This document shows, one piece after another, positions 50,389-64,000 of a DNA stretch of 64,000 nt (positions are counted from its first letter, which is position 1; each line of letters starts with the position of its first letter). Source of the stretch: Phorcus lineatus. Lineage: Eukaryota > Mollusca > Gastropoda > Trochida > Trochidae. The notes beneath the pieces were generated by a model. The model saw only the letters and a list, made by a program, of their open reading frames with translations, had not been told where the DNA came from and did no database searches. The stretch spans positions 6,562,764-6,626,763 of the forward strand of contig OV121094.1 of the NCBI GenBank assembly GCA_921293015.1, written 5' to 3'. Both the position numbers and the translations under genes were made by a program.

Positions 50389-53300
50389 TTGGTTTGGGCT
50401 CCAGATTCGAGCTTATACAGGTGCAGAAAGCTGATTTTGACCAAAATCGCGGAAAAAGACTATGTCCAATGTATGCATATTGTTGTAGCGAGCGCGATAA
50501 CTTTCTTAAAAATGCATATTTCTAAACCAAACTTTCATCAAATGTACATCACATTGTGTTCTATCGATTGAGCATTTAAAATTTCCTGTCAGATTCTTGC
50601 TTTGGGCTCCAGATTCGAGCTTATACAGGTGCAGATAGCTGATTTTGACCAAAATCGTGGAAAAAGACTATGTCCAATGTATGCATATTGTTGTAGCGAG
50701 CGCGATAACTTTCTTAAAAATGCATATTTCTAACCCAAACTTTCATCAAATGTACATCACATTGTGTTCTATCGATTGAGCATTTAAAATTTCCTGTCTG
50801 ATTCTTGGTTTGGGCTCCAGATTCGAGCTTATACAGGTGCAGAAAGCTGATTTTGACCAAAATCGCGGAAAAAGACTATGTCCAATGTATGCATATTGTT
50901 GTAGCGAGCGCGATAACTTTCTTAAAAATGCATATTTCTAAACCAAACTTTCATCAAATGTACATCACATTGTGTTCTATCGATTGAGCATTTAAAATTT
51001 CCTGTCAGATTCTTGCTTTGGGCTCCAGATTCGAGCTTATACAGGTGCAGATAGCTGATTTTGACCAAAATCGCGGAAAAAGACTATGTCCAATGTATGC
51101 ATATTGTTGTAGCGAGCGCGATAACTTTCTTAAAAATGCATATTTCTAAACCAAACTTTCATCAAATGTACATCACATTGTGTTCTATCGATTGAGCATT
51201 TAAAATTTCCTGTCAAATTCTTGCTTTGGGCTCCAGATTCGAGCTTATACAGGTGCAGATAGCTGATTTTAACCAAAATCGCGGAAAAAGACTATGTCCA
51301 ATGTATGCATATTGTTGTAGCGAGCGCGATAACTTTCTTAAAAATGCATATTTCTAAACCAAACTTTCATCAAATGTACATCACATTGTGTTCTATCGAT
51401 TGAGCATTTAAAATTTCCTGTCTGATTCTTGGTTTGGGCTCCAGATTCGAGCTTATACAGGTGCAGAAAGCTGATTTTGACCAAAATCGCGGAAAAAGAC
51501 TATGTCCAATGTATGCATATTGTTGTAGCGAGCGCGATAACTTTCTTAAAAATGCATATTTCTAAACCAAACTTTCATCAAATGTACATCACATTGTGTT
51601 CTATCGATTGAGCATTTAAAATTTCCTGTCAGATTCTTGCTTTGGGCTCCAGATTCGAGCTTATACAGGTGCAGATAGCTGATTTTGACCAAAATCGCGG
51701 AAAAAGACTATGTCCAATGTATGCATATTGTTGTAGCGAGCGCGATAACTTTCTTAAAAATGCATATTTCTAAACCAAACTTTCATCAAATGTACATCAC
51801 ATTGTGTTCTATCGATTGAGCATTTAAAATTTCCTGTCTGATTCTTGGTTTGGGCTCCAGATTCGAGCTTATACAGGTGCAGAAAGCTGATTTTGACCAA
51901 AATCGCGGAAAAAGACTATGTCCAATGTATGCATATTGTTGTAGCGAGCGCGATAACTTTCTTAAAAATGCATATTTCTAAACCAAACTTTCATCAAATG
52001 TACATCACATTGTGTTCTATCGATTGAGCATTTAAAATTTCCTGTCAGATTCTTGCTTTGGGCTCCAGATTCGAGCTTATACAGGTGCAGATAGCTGATT
52101 TTGACCAAAATCGCGGAAAAAGACTATGTCCAATGTATGCATATTGTTGTAGCGAGCGCGATAACTTTCTTAAAAATGCATATTTCTAAACCAAACTTTC
52201 ATCAAATGTACATCACATTGTGTTCTATCGATTGAGCATTTAAAATTTCCTGTCAGATTCTTGCTTTGGGCTCCAGATTCGAGCTTATACAGGTGCAGAT
52301 AGCTGATTTTGACCAAAATCGCGGAAAAAGACTATGTCCAATGTATGCATATTGTTGTAGCGAGCGCGATAACTTTCTTAAAAATGCATATTTCTAAACC
52401 AAACTTTCATCAAATGTACATCACATTGTGTTCTATCGATTGAGCATTTAAAATTTCCTGTCTGATTCTTGGTTTGGGCTCCAGATTCGAGCTTATACAG
52501 GTGCAGAAAGCTGATTTTGACCAAAATCGCGGAAAAAGACTATGTCCAATGTATGCATATTGTTGTAGCGAGCGCGATAACTTTCTTAAAAATGCATATT
52601 TCTAAACCAAACTTTCATCAAATGTACATCACATTGTGTTCTATCGATTGAGCATTTAAAATTTCCTGTCAGATTCTTGGTTTGGGCTCCAGATTCGAGC
52701 TTATACAGGTGCAGATAGCTGATTTTGACCAAAATCGCGGAAAAAGACTATGTCCAATGTATGCATATTGTTGTAGCGAGCGCGATAACTTTCTTAAAAA
52801 TGCATATTTCTAAACCAAACTTTCATCAAATGTACATCACATTGTGTTCTATCGATTGAGCATTTAAAATTTCCTGTCAGATTCTTGGTTTGGGCTCCAG
52901 ATTCGAGCTTATACAGGTGCAGATAGCTGATTTTGACCAAAATCGCGGAAAAAGACTATGTCCAATGTATGCATATTGTTGTAGCGAGCGCGATAACTTT
53001 CTTAAAAATGCATATTTCTAAACCAAACTTTCATCAAATGTACATCACATTGTGTTCTATCGATTGAGCATTTAAAATTTCCTGTCAGATTCTTGGTTTG
53101 GGCTCCAGATTCGAGCTTATACAGGTGCAGATAGCTGATTTTGACCAAAATCGCGGAAAAAGACTATGTCCAATGTATGCATATTGTTGTAGCGAGCGCG
53201 ATAACTTTCTTTAAAATGCATATTTCTAAACCAAACTTTCATCAAATGTACATCACATTGTGTTCTATCGATTGAGCATTTAAAATTTCCTGTCTGATTC

Positions 53301-56300
53301 TTGGTTTGGGCTCCAGATTCGAGCTTATACAGGTGCAGAAAGCTGATTTTGACCAAAATCGCGGAAAAAGACTATGTCCAATGTATGCATATTGTTGTAG
53401 CGAGCGCGATAACTTTCTTAAAAATGCATATTTCTAAACCAAACTTTCATCAAATGTACATCACATTGTGTTCTATCGATTGAGCATTTAAAATTTCCTG
53501 TCTGATTCTTGCTTTGGGCTCCAGATTCGAGCTTATACAGGTGCAGATAGCTGATTTTGACCAAAATCGCGGAAAAAGACTATGTCCAATGTATGCATAT
53601 TGTTGTAGCGAGCGCGATAACTTTCTTAAAAATGCATATTTCTAAACCAAACTTTCATCAAATGTACATCACATTGTGTTCTATCGATTGAGCATTTAAA
53701 ATTTCCTGTCAGATTCTTGCTTTGGGCTCCAGATTCGAGCTTATACAGGTGCAGATAGCTGATTTTGACCAAAATCGCGGAAAAATACTATGTCCAATGT
53801 ATGCATATTGTTGTAGCGAGCGCGATAACTTTCTTAAAAATGCATATTTCTAAACCAAACTTTCATCAAATGTACATCACATTGTGTTCTATCGATTGAG
53901 CATTTAAAATTTCCTGTCAAATTCTTGCTTTGGGCTCCAGATTCGAGCTTATACAGGTGCAGATAGCTGATTTTAACCAAAATCGCGGAAAAAGACTATG
54001 TCCAATGTATGCATATTGTTGTAGCGAGCGCGATAACTTTCTTAAAAATGCATATTTCTAAACCAAACTTTCATCAAATGTACATCACATTGTGTTCTAT
54101 CGATTGAGCATTTAAAATTTCCTGTCTGATTCTTGGTTTGGGCTCCAGATTCGAGCTTATACAGGTGCAGAAAGCTGATTTTGACCAAAATCGCGGAAAA
54201 AGACTATGTCCAATGTATGCATATTGTTGTAGCGAGCGCGATAACTTTCTTAAAAATGCATATTTCTAAACCAAACTTTCATCAAATGTACATCACATTG
54301 TGTTCTATCGATTGAGCATTTAAAATTTCCTGTCAGATTCTTGCTTTGGGCTCCAGATTCGAGCTTATACAGGTGCAGATAGCTGATTTTGACCAAAATC
54401 GCGGAAAAAGACTATGTCCAATGTATGCATATTGTTGTAGCGAGCGCGATAACTTTCTTAAAAATGCATATTTCTAAACCAAACTTTCATCAAATGTACA
54501 TCACATTGTGTTCTATCGATTGAGCATTTAAAATTTCCTGTCTGATTCTTGGTTTGGGCTCCAGATTCGAGCTTATACAGGTGCAGAAAGCTGATTTTGA
54601 CCAAAATCGCGGAAAAAGACTATGTCCAATGTATGCATATTGTTGTAGCGAGCGCGATAACTTTCTTAAAAATGCATATTTCTAAACCAAACTTTCATCA
54701 AATGTACATCACATTGTGTTCTATCGATTGAGCATTTAAAATTTCCTGTCAGATTCTTGGTTTGGGCTCCAGATTCGAGCTTATACAGGTGCAGATAGCT
54801 GATTTTGACCAAAATCGCGGAAAAAGACTATGTCCAATGTATGCATATTGTTGTAGCGAGCGCGATAACTTTCTTAAAAATGCATATTTCTAAACCAAAC
54901 TTTCATCAAATGTACATCACATTGTGTTCTATCGATTGAGCATTTAAAATTTCCTGTCAGATTCTTGGTTTGGGCTCCAGATTCGAGCTTATACAGGTGC
55001 AGATAGCTGATTTTGACCAAAATCGCGGAAAAAGACTATGTCCAATGTATGCATATTGTTGTAGCGAGCGCGATAACTTTCTTAAAAATGCATATTTCTA
55101 AACCAAACTTTCATCAAATGTACATCACATTGTGTTCTATCGATTGAGCATTTAAAATTTCCTGTCTGATTCTTGGTTTGGGCTCCAGATTCGAGCTTAT
55201 ACAGGTGCAGAAAGCTGATTTTGACCAAAATCGCGGAAAAAGACTATGTCCAATGTATGCATATTGTTGTAGCGAGCGCGATAACTTTCTTAAAAATGCA
55301 TATTTCTAAACCAAACTTTCATCAAATGTACATCACATTGTGTTCTATCGATTGAGCATTTAAAATTTCCTGTCAGATTCTTGGTTTGGGCTCCAGATTC
55401 GAGCTTATACAGGTGCAGATAGCTGATTTTGACCAAAATCGCGGAAAAAGACTATGTCCAATGTATGCATATTGTTGTAGCGAGCGCGATAACTTTCTTA
55501 AAAATGCATATTTCTAAACCAAACTTTCATCAAATGTACATCACATTGTGTTCTATCGATTGAGCATTTAAAATTTCCTGTCAGATTCTTGGTTTGGGCT
55601 CCAGATTCGAGCTTATACAGGTGCAGATAGCTGATTTTGACCAAAATCGCGGAAAAAGACTATGTCCAATGTATGCATATTGTTGTAGCGAGCGCGATAA
55701 CTTTCTTAAAAATGCATATTTCTAAACCAAACTTTCATCAAATGTACATCACATTGTGTTCTATCGATTGAGCATTTAAAATTTCCTGTCAGATTCTTGG
55801 TTTGGGCTCCAGATTCGAGCTTATACAGGTGCAGATAGCTGATTTTGACCAAAATCGCGGAAAAAGACTATGTCCAATGTATGCATATTGTTGTAGCGAG
55901 CGCGATAACTTTCTTTAAAATGCATATTTCTAAACCAAACTTTCATCAAATGTACATCACATTGTGTTCTATCGATTGAGCATTTAAAATTTCCTGTCTG
56001 ATTCTTGGTTTGGGCTCCAGATTCGAGCTTATACAGGTGCAGAAAGCTGATTTTGACCAAAATCGCGGAAAAAGACTATGTCCAATGTATGCATATTGTT
56101 GTAGCGAGCGCGATAACTTTCTTAAAAATGCATATTTCTAAACCAAACTTTCATCAAATGTACATCACATTGTGTTCTATCGATTGAGCATTTAAAATTT
56201 CCTGTCTGATTCTTGCTTTGGGCTCCAGATTCGAGCTTATACAGGTGCAGATAGCTGATTTTGACCAAAATCGCGGAAAAAGACTATGTCCAATGTATGC

Positions 56301-57851
56301 ATATTGTTGTAGCGAGCGCGATAACTTTCTTAAAAATGCATATTTCTAAACCAAACTTTCATCAAATGTACATCACATTGTGTTCTATCGATTGAGCATT
56401 TAAAATTTCCTGTCATATTCTTGGTTTGGGCTCCAGATTCGAGCTTATACAGGTGCAGATAGCTGATTTTGACCAAAATCGCGGAAAAAGACTATGTCCA
56501 ATGTATGCATATTGTTGTAGCGAGCGCGATAACTTTCTTTAAAATGCATATTTCTAAACCAAACTTTCATCAAATGTACATCACATTGTGTTCTATCGAT
56601 TGAGCATTTAAAATTTCCTGTCTGATTCTTGCTTTGGGCTCCAGATTCGAGCTTATACAGGTGCAGAAAGCTGATTTTGACCAAAATCGCGGAAAAAGAC
56701 TATGTCCAATGTATGCATATTGTTGTAGCGAGCGCGATAACTTTCTTAAAAATGCATATTTCTAAACCAAACTTTCATCAAATGTACATCACATTGTGTT
56801 CTATCGATTGAGCATTTAAAATTTCCTGTCTGATTCTTGCTTTGGGCTCCAGATTCGAGCTTATACAGGTGCAGATAGCTGATTTTGACCAAAATCGCGG
56901 AAAAAGACTATGTCCAATGTATGCATATTGTTGTAGCGAGCGCGATAACTTTCTTAAAAATGCATATTTCTAAACCAAACTTTCATCAAATGTACATCAC
57001 ATTGTGTTCTATCGATTGAGCATTTAAAATTTCCTGTCAGATTCTTGGTTTGGGCTCCAGATTCGAGCTTATACAGGTGCAGATAGCTGATTTTGACCAA
57101 AATCGCGGAAAAAGACTATGTCCAATGTATGCATATTGTTGTAGCGAGCGCGATAACTTTCTTAAAAATGCATATTTCTAAACCAAACTTTCATCAAATG
57201 TACATCACATTGTGTTCTATCGATTGAGCATTTAAAATTTCCTGTCAGATTCTTGGTTTGGGCTCCAGATTCGAGCTTATACAGGTGCAGATAGCTGATT
57301 TTGACCAAAATCGCGGAAAAAGACTATGTCCAATGTATGCATATTGTTGTAGCGAGCGCGATAACTTTCTATAAAATGCATATTTCTAAACCAAACTTTC
57401 ATCAAATGTACATCACATTGTGTTCTATCGATTGAGCATTTCAAATTTCCTGTCTGATTCTTGGTTTGGGCTCCAGATTCGAGCTTATACAGGTGCAGAA
57501 AGCTGATTTTGACCAAAATCGCGGAAAAAGACTATGTCCAATGTATGCATATTGTTGTAGCGAGCGCGATAACTTTCTTAAAAATGCATATTTCTAACCC
57601 AAACTTTCATCAAATGTACATCACATTGTGTTCTATCGATTGAGCATTTAAAATTTCCTGTCTGATTCTTGGTTTGGGCTCCAGATTCGAGCTTATACAG
57701 GTGCAGAAAGCTGATTTTGACCAAAATCGCGGAAAAAGACTATGTCCAATGTATGCATATTGTTGTAGCGAGCGCGATAACTTTCTTAAAAATGCATATT
57801 TCTAAACCAAACTTTCATCAAATGTACATCACATTGTGTTCTATCGATTGA
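50389..57851 (+). repeat. Second zone rich in the 'agaaag' monomer class
   Basis: The same class recurs at 50389, 50805, 51429, 51845, 52469, 53301, 54133, 54549, 55173, 56005, 56629, 57461 and 57669. Monomers with ctttcTttaaaatg (near 53211, 55915 and 56539; ctAtaaaatg near 57370) precede some of them, as in the 27-36 kb zone. The spacing pattern 832 then 208 at 56629-57669 equals that at 33749-34789, so the two zones share ancestry. Confidence 0.8.
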
Positions 57852-60800
57852 GCATTTAAAATTTCCTGTCAGATTCTTGCTTTGGGCTCCAGATTCGAGC
57901 TTATACAGGTGCAGATAGCTGATTTTGACCAAAATCGCGGAAAAAGACTATGTCCAATGTATGCATATTGTTGTAGCGAGCGCGATAACTTTCTTAAACA
58001 TGCATATTTCTAAACCAAACTTTCATCAAATGTACATCACATTGTGTTCTATCGATTGAGCATTTAAAATTTCCTGTCTGATTCTTGGTTTGGGCTCCAG
58101 ATTCGAGCTTATACAGGTGCAGATAGCTGATTTTGACCAAAATCGCGGAAAAAGACTATGTCCAATGTATGCATATTGTTGTAGCGAGCGCGATAACTTT
58201 CTTAAAAATGCATATTTCTAAACCAAACTTTCATCAAATGTACATCACATTGTGTTCTATCGATTGAGCATTTAAAATTTCCTGTCAGATTCTTGGTTTG
58301 GGCTCCAGATTCGAGCTTATACAGGTGCAGATAGCTGATTTTGACCAAAATCGCGGAAAAAGACTATGTCCAATGTATGCATATTGTTGTAGCGAGCGCG
58401 ATAACTTTCTTAAAAATGCATATTTCTAAACCAAACTTTCATCAAATGTACATCACATTGTGTTCTATCGATTGAGCATTTAAAATTTCCTGTCAGATTC
58501 TTGGTTTGGGCTCCAGATTCGAGCTTATACAGGTGCAGATAGCTGATTTTGACCAAAATCGCGGAAAAAGACTATGTCCAATGTATGCATATTGTTGTAG
58601 CGAGCGCGATAACTTTCTTAAAAATGCATATTTCTAAACCAAACTTTCATCAAATGTACATCACATTGTGTTCTATCGATTGAGCATTTAAAATTTCTTG
58701 TCAGATTCTTGCTTTGGGCTCCAGATTCGAGCTTATACAGGTGCAGATAGCTGATTTTGACCAAAATCGCGGAAAAAGACTATGTCCAATGTATGCATAT
58801 TGTTGTAGCGAGCGCAATAACTATCTTAAAAATGCATATTTCTAAACCAAACTTTCATCAAATGTACATCACATTGTGTTCTATCGATTGAGCAATACCA
58901 ATTTCCTGTCAGATTCTTGGTTTGGGCTCTAGATTCGAGCTTATACAGGTGCAGATAGCTGTTTTTGACCAAAATCGCGGAAAAAGACTATGTCTAATGT
59001 ATGCATACTGTTGTAGCGAGCGCGATAACTTTCTTAAAAATGCATATTTCTAAACCAAACTTTCATCAAATGTACATCACATTGTGTTCTATCGATTGAG
59101 CATTTAAAATTTCCTGTCAAATTCTTGCTTTGGGCTCCAGATTCGAGCTTATACAGGTGCAGATAGCTGATTTTGACCAAAATCGCGGAAAAAGACTATG
59201 TCCAATGTATGCATATTGTTGTAGCGAGCGCGATAACTTTCTTAAAAATGCATATTTCTAAACCAAACTTTCATCAAATGTACATCACATCGTGTTCTAT
59301 CGATTGAGCATTTAAAATTTCCTGTCAGATTCTTGGTTTGGGCTCCAGATACGAGCTTATACAGGTGCAGATAGCTGATTTTGACCAAAATCGCGGAAAA
59401 AGACTATGTCCAATGTATGCATATTGTTGTAGCGAGCACGATAACTTTCTTAAAAATGCATATTTCTAAACCAAACTTTCATCAAATGTACATCACATTG
59501 TGTTCTATCGATTGAGCAATACCAATTTCCTGTCAGATTCTTGGTTTGGGCTCCAGATTCGAGCTTATACAGGTGCAGATAGCTGATTTTGACCAAAATC
59601 GCGGAAAAAGACTATGTCCAGTGTATGCATATTGTTGTAGCGAGCGCGATAACTTTCTTAAAAATGCATATTTCTAAACCAAACTTTCATCAAATGTACA
59701 TCACATTGTGTTCTATCGATTGAGCATTTAAAATTTCTTGTCAGATTCTTGCTTTGGGCTCCAGATTCGAGCTTATACAGGTGCAGATAGCTGATTTTGA
59801 CCAAAATCGCGGAAAAAGACTATGTCCAATGTATGCATATTGTTGTAGCGAGCGCGATAACTTTCTTAAAAATGCATATTTCTAAACCAAACTTTCATCA
59901 AATGTACATCACATCGTGTTCTATCGATTGAGCATTTAAAATTTCCTGTCAGAATCTTGGTTTGGGCTCCAGATTCGAGCTTATACAGGTGCAGATAGCT
60001 GATTTTGACCAAAATCGCGGAAAAAGACTATGTCCAATGTATGCATATTGTTGTAGCGAGCGCGATAACTTTCTTAAAAATGCATATTTCTAAACCAAAC
60101 TTTCATCAAATGTACATCACATTGTGTTCTATCGATTGAGCATTTAAAATTTCCTGTCAGATTCTTGGTTTGGGCTCTAGATTCGAGCTTATACAGGTGC
60201 AGATAGCTGTTTTTGACCAAAATCGCGGAAAAAGACTATGTCTAATGTATGCATATTGTTGTAGCGAGCGCGATAACTTTCTTAAAAATGCATATTTCTA
60301 AACTTAACTTTCATCAAATGTACATCACATTGTGTTCTATCGATTGAGCATTTAAAATTTCCTGTCAGATTCTTGCTTTGGGCTCCAGATTCGAGCTTAT
60401 ACAGGTGCAGATAGCTGATTTTGACCAAAATCGCGGAAAAAGACTATGTCCAATGTATGCATATTGTTGTAGCGAGCACGATAACTTTCTTAAAAATGCA
60501 TATTTCTAAACCAAACTTTCATCAAATGTACATCACATTGTGTTCTATCGATTGAGCATTTAAAATTTCCTGTCAGATTCTTGGTTTGGGCTCCAGATTC
60601 GAGCTTATACAGGTGCAGATAGCTGATTTTGACCAAAATCGCGGAAAAAGACTATGTCCAATGTATGCATATTGTTGTAGCGAGCGCGATAACTTTCTTA
60701 AAAATGCATATTTCTAAACCAAACTTTCATCAAATGTACATCACATCGTGTTCTATCGATTGAGCATTTAAAATTTCCTGTCAGAATCTTGGTTTGGGCT

Positions 60801-61819
60801 CCAGATTCGAGCTTATACAGGTGCAGATAGCTGATTTTGACCAAACTCGCGGAAAAAGACTATGTCCAATGTATGCATATTGTTGTAGCGAGCGCGATAA
60901 CTTTCTTAAAAATGCATATTTCTAAACCAAACTTTCATCAAATGTACATCACATTGTGTTCTATCGATTGAGCATTTCAAATTTCCTGTCAGATTCTTGC
61001 TTTGGGCTCCAGATTCGAGCTTATACAGGTGCAGATAGCTGATTTTGACCAAAATCGCGGAAAAAGACTATGTCCAATGTATGCATATTGTTGTAGCGAG
61101 CGCGATAACTTTCTTAAACATGCATATTTCTAAACCAAACTTTCATCAAATGTACATCACATTGTGTTCTATCGATTGAGCATTTAAAATTTCCTGTCTG
61201 ATTCTTGGTTTGGGCTCCAGATTCGAGCTTATACAGGTGCAGAAAGCTGATTTTGACCAAAATCGCGGAAAAAGACTATGTCCAATGTATGCATATTGTT
61301 GTAGCGAGCGCGATAACTTTCTTAAAAATGCATATTTCTAAACCAAACTTTCATCAAATGTACATCACATTGTGTTCTATCGATTAAGCAATACCAATTT
61401 CCTGTCAGATTCTTGCTTTGGGCTCCAGATTCGAGCTTATACAGGTGCAGATAGCTGATTTTGACCAAAATCGCGGAAAAAGACTATGTCCAATGTATGC
61501 ATATTGTTGTAGCGAGCGCGATAACTTTCTTAAAAATGCATATTTCTAAACCAAACTTTCATCAAATGTACATCACATCGTGTTCTATCGATTGAGCATT
61601 TAAAATTTCCTGTCAGAATCTTGGTTTGGGCTCCAGATACGAGCTTATACAGGTGCAGATAGCTGATTTTGACCAAAATCGCGGAAAAAGACTATGTCCA
61701 ATGTATGCATATTGTTGTAGCGAGCGCGATAACTTTCTTAAAAATGCATATTTCTAAACCAAACTTTCATCAAATGTACATCACATTGTGTTCTATCGAT
61801 TGAGCATTTAAAATTTCTT

Positions 61820-64000
61820 GTCAGATTCTTGCTTTGGGCTCCAGATTCGAGCTTATACAGGTGCAGATAGCTGATTTTGACCAAAATCGCGGAAAAAGAC
61901 TATGTCCAATGTATGCATATTGTTGTAGCGAGCACGATAACTTTCTTAAAAATGCATATTTCTAAACCAAACTTTCATCAAATGTACATCACATTGTGTT
62001 CTATCGATTGAGCAATACCAATTTCCTGTCAGATTCTTGCTTTAGGCTCCAGATTCGAGCTTATACAGGTGCAGATAGCTGATTTTGACCAAAATCGCGG
62101 AAAAAGACTATGTCCAATGTATGCATATTGTTGTAGCGAGCGCGATAACTTTCTTAAAAATGCATATTTCTAAACCAAACTTTCATCAAATGTACATCAC
62201 ATTGTGTTCTATCGATTGAGCAATACCAATTTCCTGTCAGATTCTTGGTTTGGGCTCTAGATTCGAGCTTATACAGGTGCAGATAGCTGATTTTGACCAA
62301 AATCGCGGAAAAAGACTATGTCCAATGTATGCATATTGTTGTAGCGAGCGCGATAACTTTCTTAAAAATGCATATTTCTAAACCAAACTTTCATCAAATG
62401 TACATCACATCGTGTTCTATCGATTGAGCATTTAAAATTTCCTGTCAGAATCTTGGTTTGGGCTCCAGATTCGAGCTTATACAGGTGCAGATAGCTGATT
62501 TTGACCAAAATCGCGGAAAAAGACTATGTCCAATGTATGCATATTGTTGTAGCGAGCGCGATAACTTTCTTAAAAATGCATATTTCTAAACCAAACTTTC
62601 ATCAAATGTACATCACATTGTATTCTATCGATTGAGCATTTAAAATTTCCTGTCTGATTCTTGGTTTGGGCTCCAGATTCGAGCTTATACAGGTGCAGAA
62701 AGCTGATTTTGACCAAAATCGCGGAAAAAGACTATGTCCAATGTATGCATATTGTTGTAGCGAGCGCGATAACTTTCTTAAAAATGCATATTTCTAAACC
62801 AAACTTTCATCAAATGTACATCACATCGTGTTCTATCGATTGAGCATTTAAAATTTCCTGTCAGATTCTTGGTTTGGGCTCCAGATTCGAGCTTATACAG
62901 GTGCAGATAGCTGATTTTGACCAAAATCGCGGAAAAAGACTATGTCCAATGTATGCATATTGTTGTAGCGAGCGCGATAACTTTCTTAAAAATGCATATT
63001 TCTAAACCAAACTTTCATCAAATGTACATCACATTGTGTTCTATCGATTGAGCATTTAAAATTTCCTGTCAGATTCTTGCTTTGGGCTCCAGATTCGAGC
63101 TTATACAGGTGCAGATAGCTGATTTTGACCAAAATCGCGGAAAAAGACTATGTCCAATGTATGCATATTGTTGTAGCGAGCACGATAACTTTCTTAAAAA
63201 TGCATATTTCTAAACCAAACTTTCATCAAATGTACATCACATTGTGTTCTATCGATTGAGCAATACCAATTTCCTGTCAGATTCTTGCTTTAGGCTCCAG
63301 ATTCGAGCTTATACAGGTGCAGATAGCTGATTTTGACCAAAATCGCGGAAAAAGACTATGTCCAATGTATGCATATTGTTGTAGCGAGCGCGATAACTTT
63401 CTTAAAAATGCATATTTCTAAACCAAACTTTCATCAAATGTACATCACATTGTGTTCTATCGATTGAGCAATACCAATTTCCTGTCAGATTCTTGGTTTG
63501 GGCTCTAGATTCGAGCTTATACAGGTGCAGATAGCTGATTTTGACCAAAATCGCGGAAAAAGACTATGTCCAATGTATGCATATTGTTGTAGCGAGCGCG
63601 ATAACTTTCTTAAAAATGCATATTTCTAAACCAAACTTTCATCAAATGTACATCACATCGTGTTCTATCGATTGAGCATTTAAAATTTCCTGTCAGAATC
63701 TTGGTTTGGGCTCCAGATTCGAGCTTATACAGGTGCAGATAGCTGATTTTGACCAAAATCGCGGAAAAAGACTATGTCCAATGTATGCATATTGTTGTAG
63801 CGAGCGCGATAACTTTCTTAAAAATGCATATTTCTAAACCAAACTTTCATCAAATGTACATCATATTGTATTCTATCGATTGAGCATTTAAAATTTCCTG
63901 TCTGATTCTTGGTTTGGGCTCCAGATTCGAGCTTATACAGGTGCAGAAAGCTGATTTTGACCAAAATCGCGGAAAAAGACTATGTCCAATGTATGCATAT
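61820..64000 (+). repeat. 6-monomer tandem block at the right edge, period 1,248 bp
   Basis: ctttAggctcc at 62041 and 63289, gcaatacc monomers near 62221 and 63469, gtAttctatcg near 62621 and 63869, and agaAag monomers at 62661 and 63909 are all 1,248 bp apart. The second copy is cut by the end of the window. The composition resembles the 18-26 kb region, so related blocks recur about 40 kb apart. Confidence 0.82.

Larger units (their letters stand above)
33197..64000 (+). repeat. 208-bp satellite array, right block (about 148 monomers)
   Basis: The same monomer in the same orientation continues from the transposon to the end of the window and beyond it. Removing the 913-bp element plus one TA copy (915 bp) restores exact 208-bp phase: equivalent sites at 31586 and 33749 are 2,163 bp apart, which is 915 plus six monomers. 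The block starts rich in the 'agaaag' variant (to about 36.4 kb), passes through alternating C/T-type monomers (about 37-50 kb), returns to 'agaaag'-rich sequence (50.4-57.8 kb), and ends in mixed monomers. I see no gene or second insertion in it. Confidence 0.98.

Noticed and set aside
28074-56684. 79-residue minus-strand open frames (for example 28074-28313, 30154-30393, 53117-53356)
   Set aside because: They also begin at TTG and appear only where a ctttcTttaaaatg monomer precedes an agaAag monomer. They are antisense to the satellite and carry no recognisable domain.
1843-63961. Dozens of identical 60-residue plus-strand open frames, one per 'agaaag' monomer (first at 1843-2025)
   Set aside because: They begin at TTG, not ATG, and exist only because A replaces T in agaTag, removing one stop. 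They have no independent start signal and no family resemblance, and they recur with the satellite period. They are monomer variants, not genes.
1-64000. CRISPR array or bacterial origin
   Set aside because: The repeat unit is 208 bp with no unique spacers, there are no cas genes, and the one mobile element is of a eukaryotic transposon family.
1-64000. A long tandem-repeat protein encoded by the array
   Set aside because: 208 is not divisible by 3, so the frame shifts at every monomer, and all frames meet stops within one or two units.

Overview
The window is almost entirely one tandem satellite array of a eukaryote. A 208-bp, AT-rich monomer (76 G/C in the consensus, about 36.5% GC) repeats head to tail on one strand from the first base to the last, about 303 copies, and runs off both ends. 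There is no unique flanking DNA and no host gene, tRNA, rRNA or CRISPR array. The only interruption is a 913-bp DNA transposon at 32284-33196. It has TA target-site duplications, terminal inverted repeats (TIRs) starting CAGTAGAAC, and a minus-strand remnant of a pogo/Tigger-type transposase related to the DNA-binding domain of CENP-B. Pogo-like elements are eukaryotic. An invertebrate animal is my best guess, but the species cannot be named from this sequence.

Layout. 1-17.5 kb: a near-perfect tandem duplication of a 37-monomer block (about 7.7 kb). 17.7-23.9 kb: a tandem 14-monomer block (2,911 bp, marked by a shared 1-bp deletion). 22.4-26.1 kb: about three copies of a 6-monomer block (1,248 bp). 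26.9-31 kb: two copies of a 10-monomer block (2,080 bp), followed by a zone rich in the 'agaaag' variant that contains the transposon. 35-48 kb: blocks repeated at 5,824 bp (28 monomers) and 7,488 bp (36 monomers). 50-58 kb: a second 'agaaag'-rich zone. 58-64 kb: older variants again, ending in another 6-monomer tandem block. All spacings are multiples of 208 bp once three 1-bp indels and the 915-bp insertion (element plus duplicated TA) are allowed for. That is the expected signature of in-register unequal exchange.

The most interesting point is the transposon. Its ends carry a reiterated motif of the form TTCGCTATATCCGNG. One copy (33063-33079) matches all nine fixed positions of the vertebrate CENP-B box consensus NTTCGNNNNANNCGGGN; three more match eight and three match seven. 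The only protein the element could encode is a CENP-B-type DNA-binding domain, and the surrounding satellite has no such box. The insertion therefore places a CENP-B-box-like cluster and a CENP-B-like DNA-binding module inside a box-free satellite array. Whether this array is centromeric cannot be told from sequence alone.

The many 60-residue plus-strand and 79-residue minus-strand open frames are monomer variants that lack one stop codon. They are not annotated as genes.
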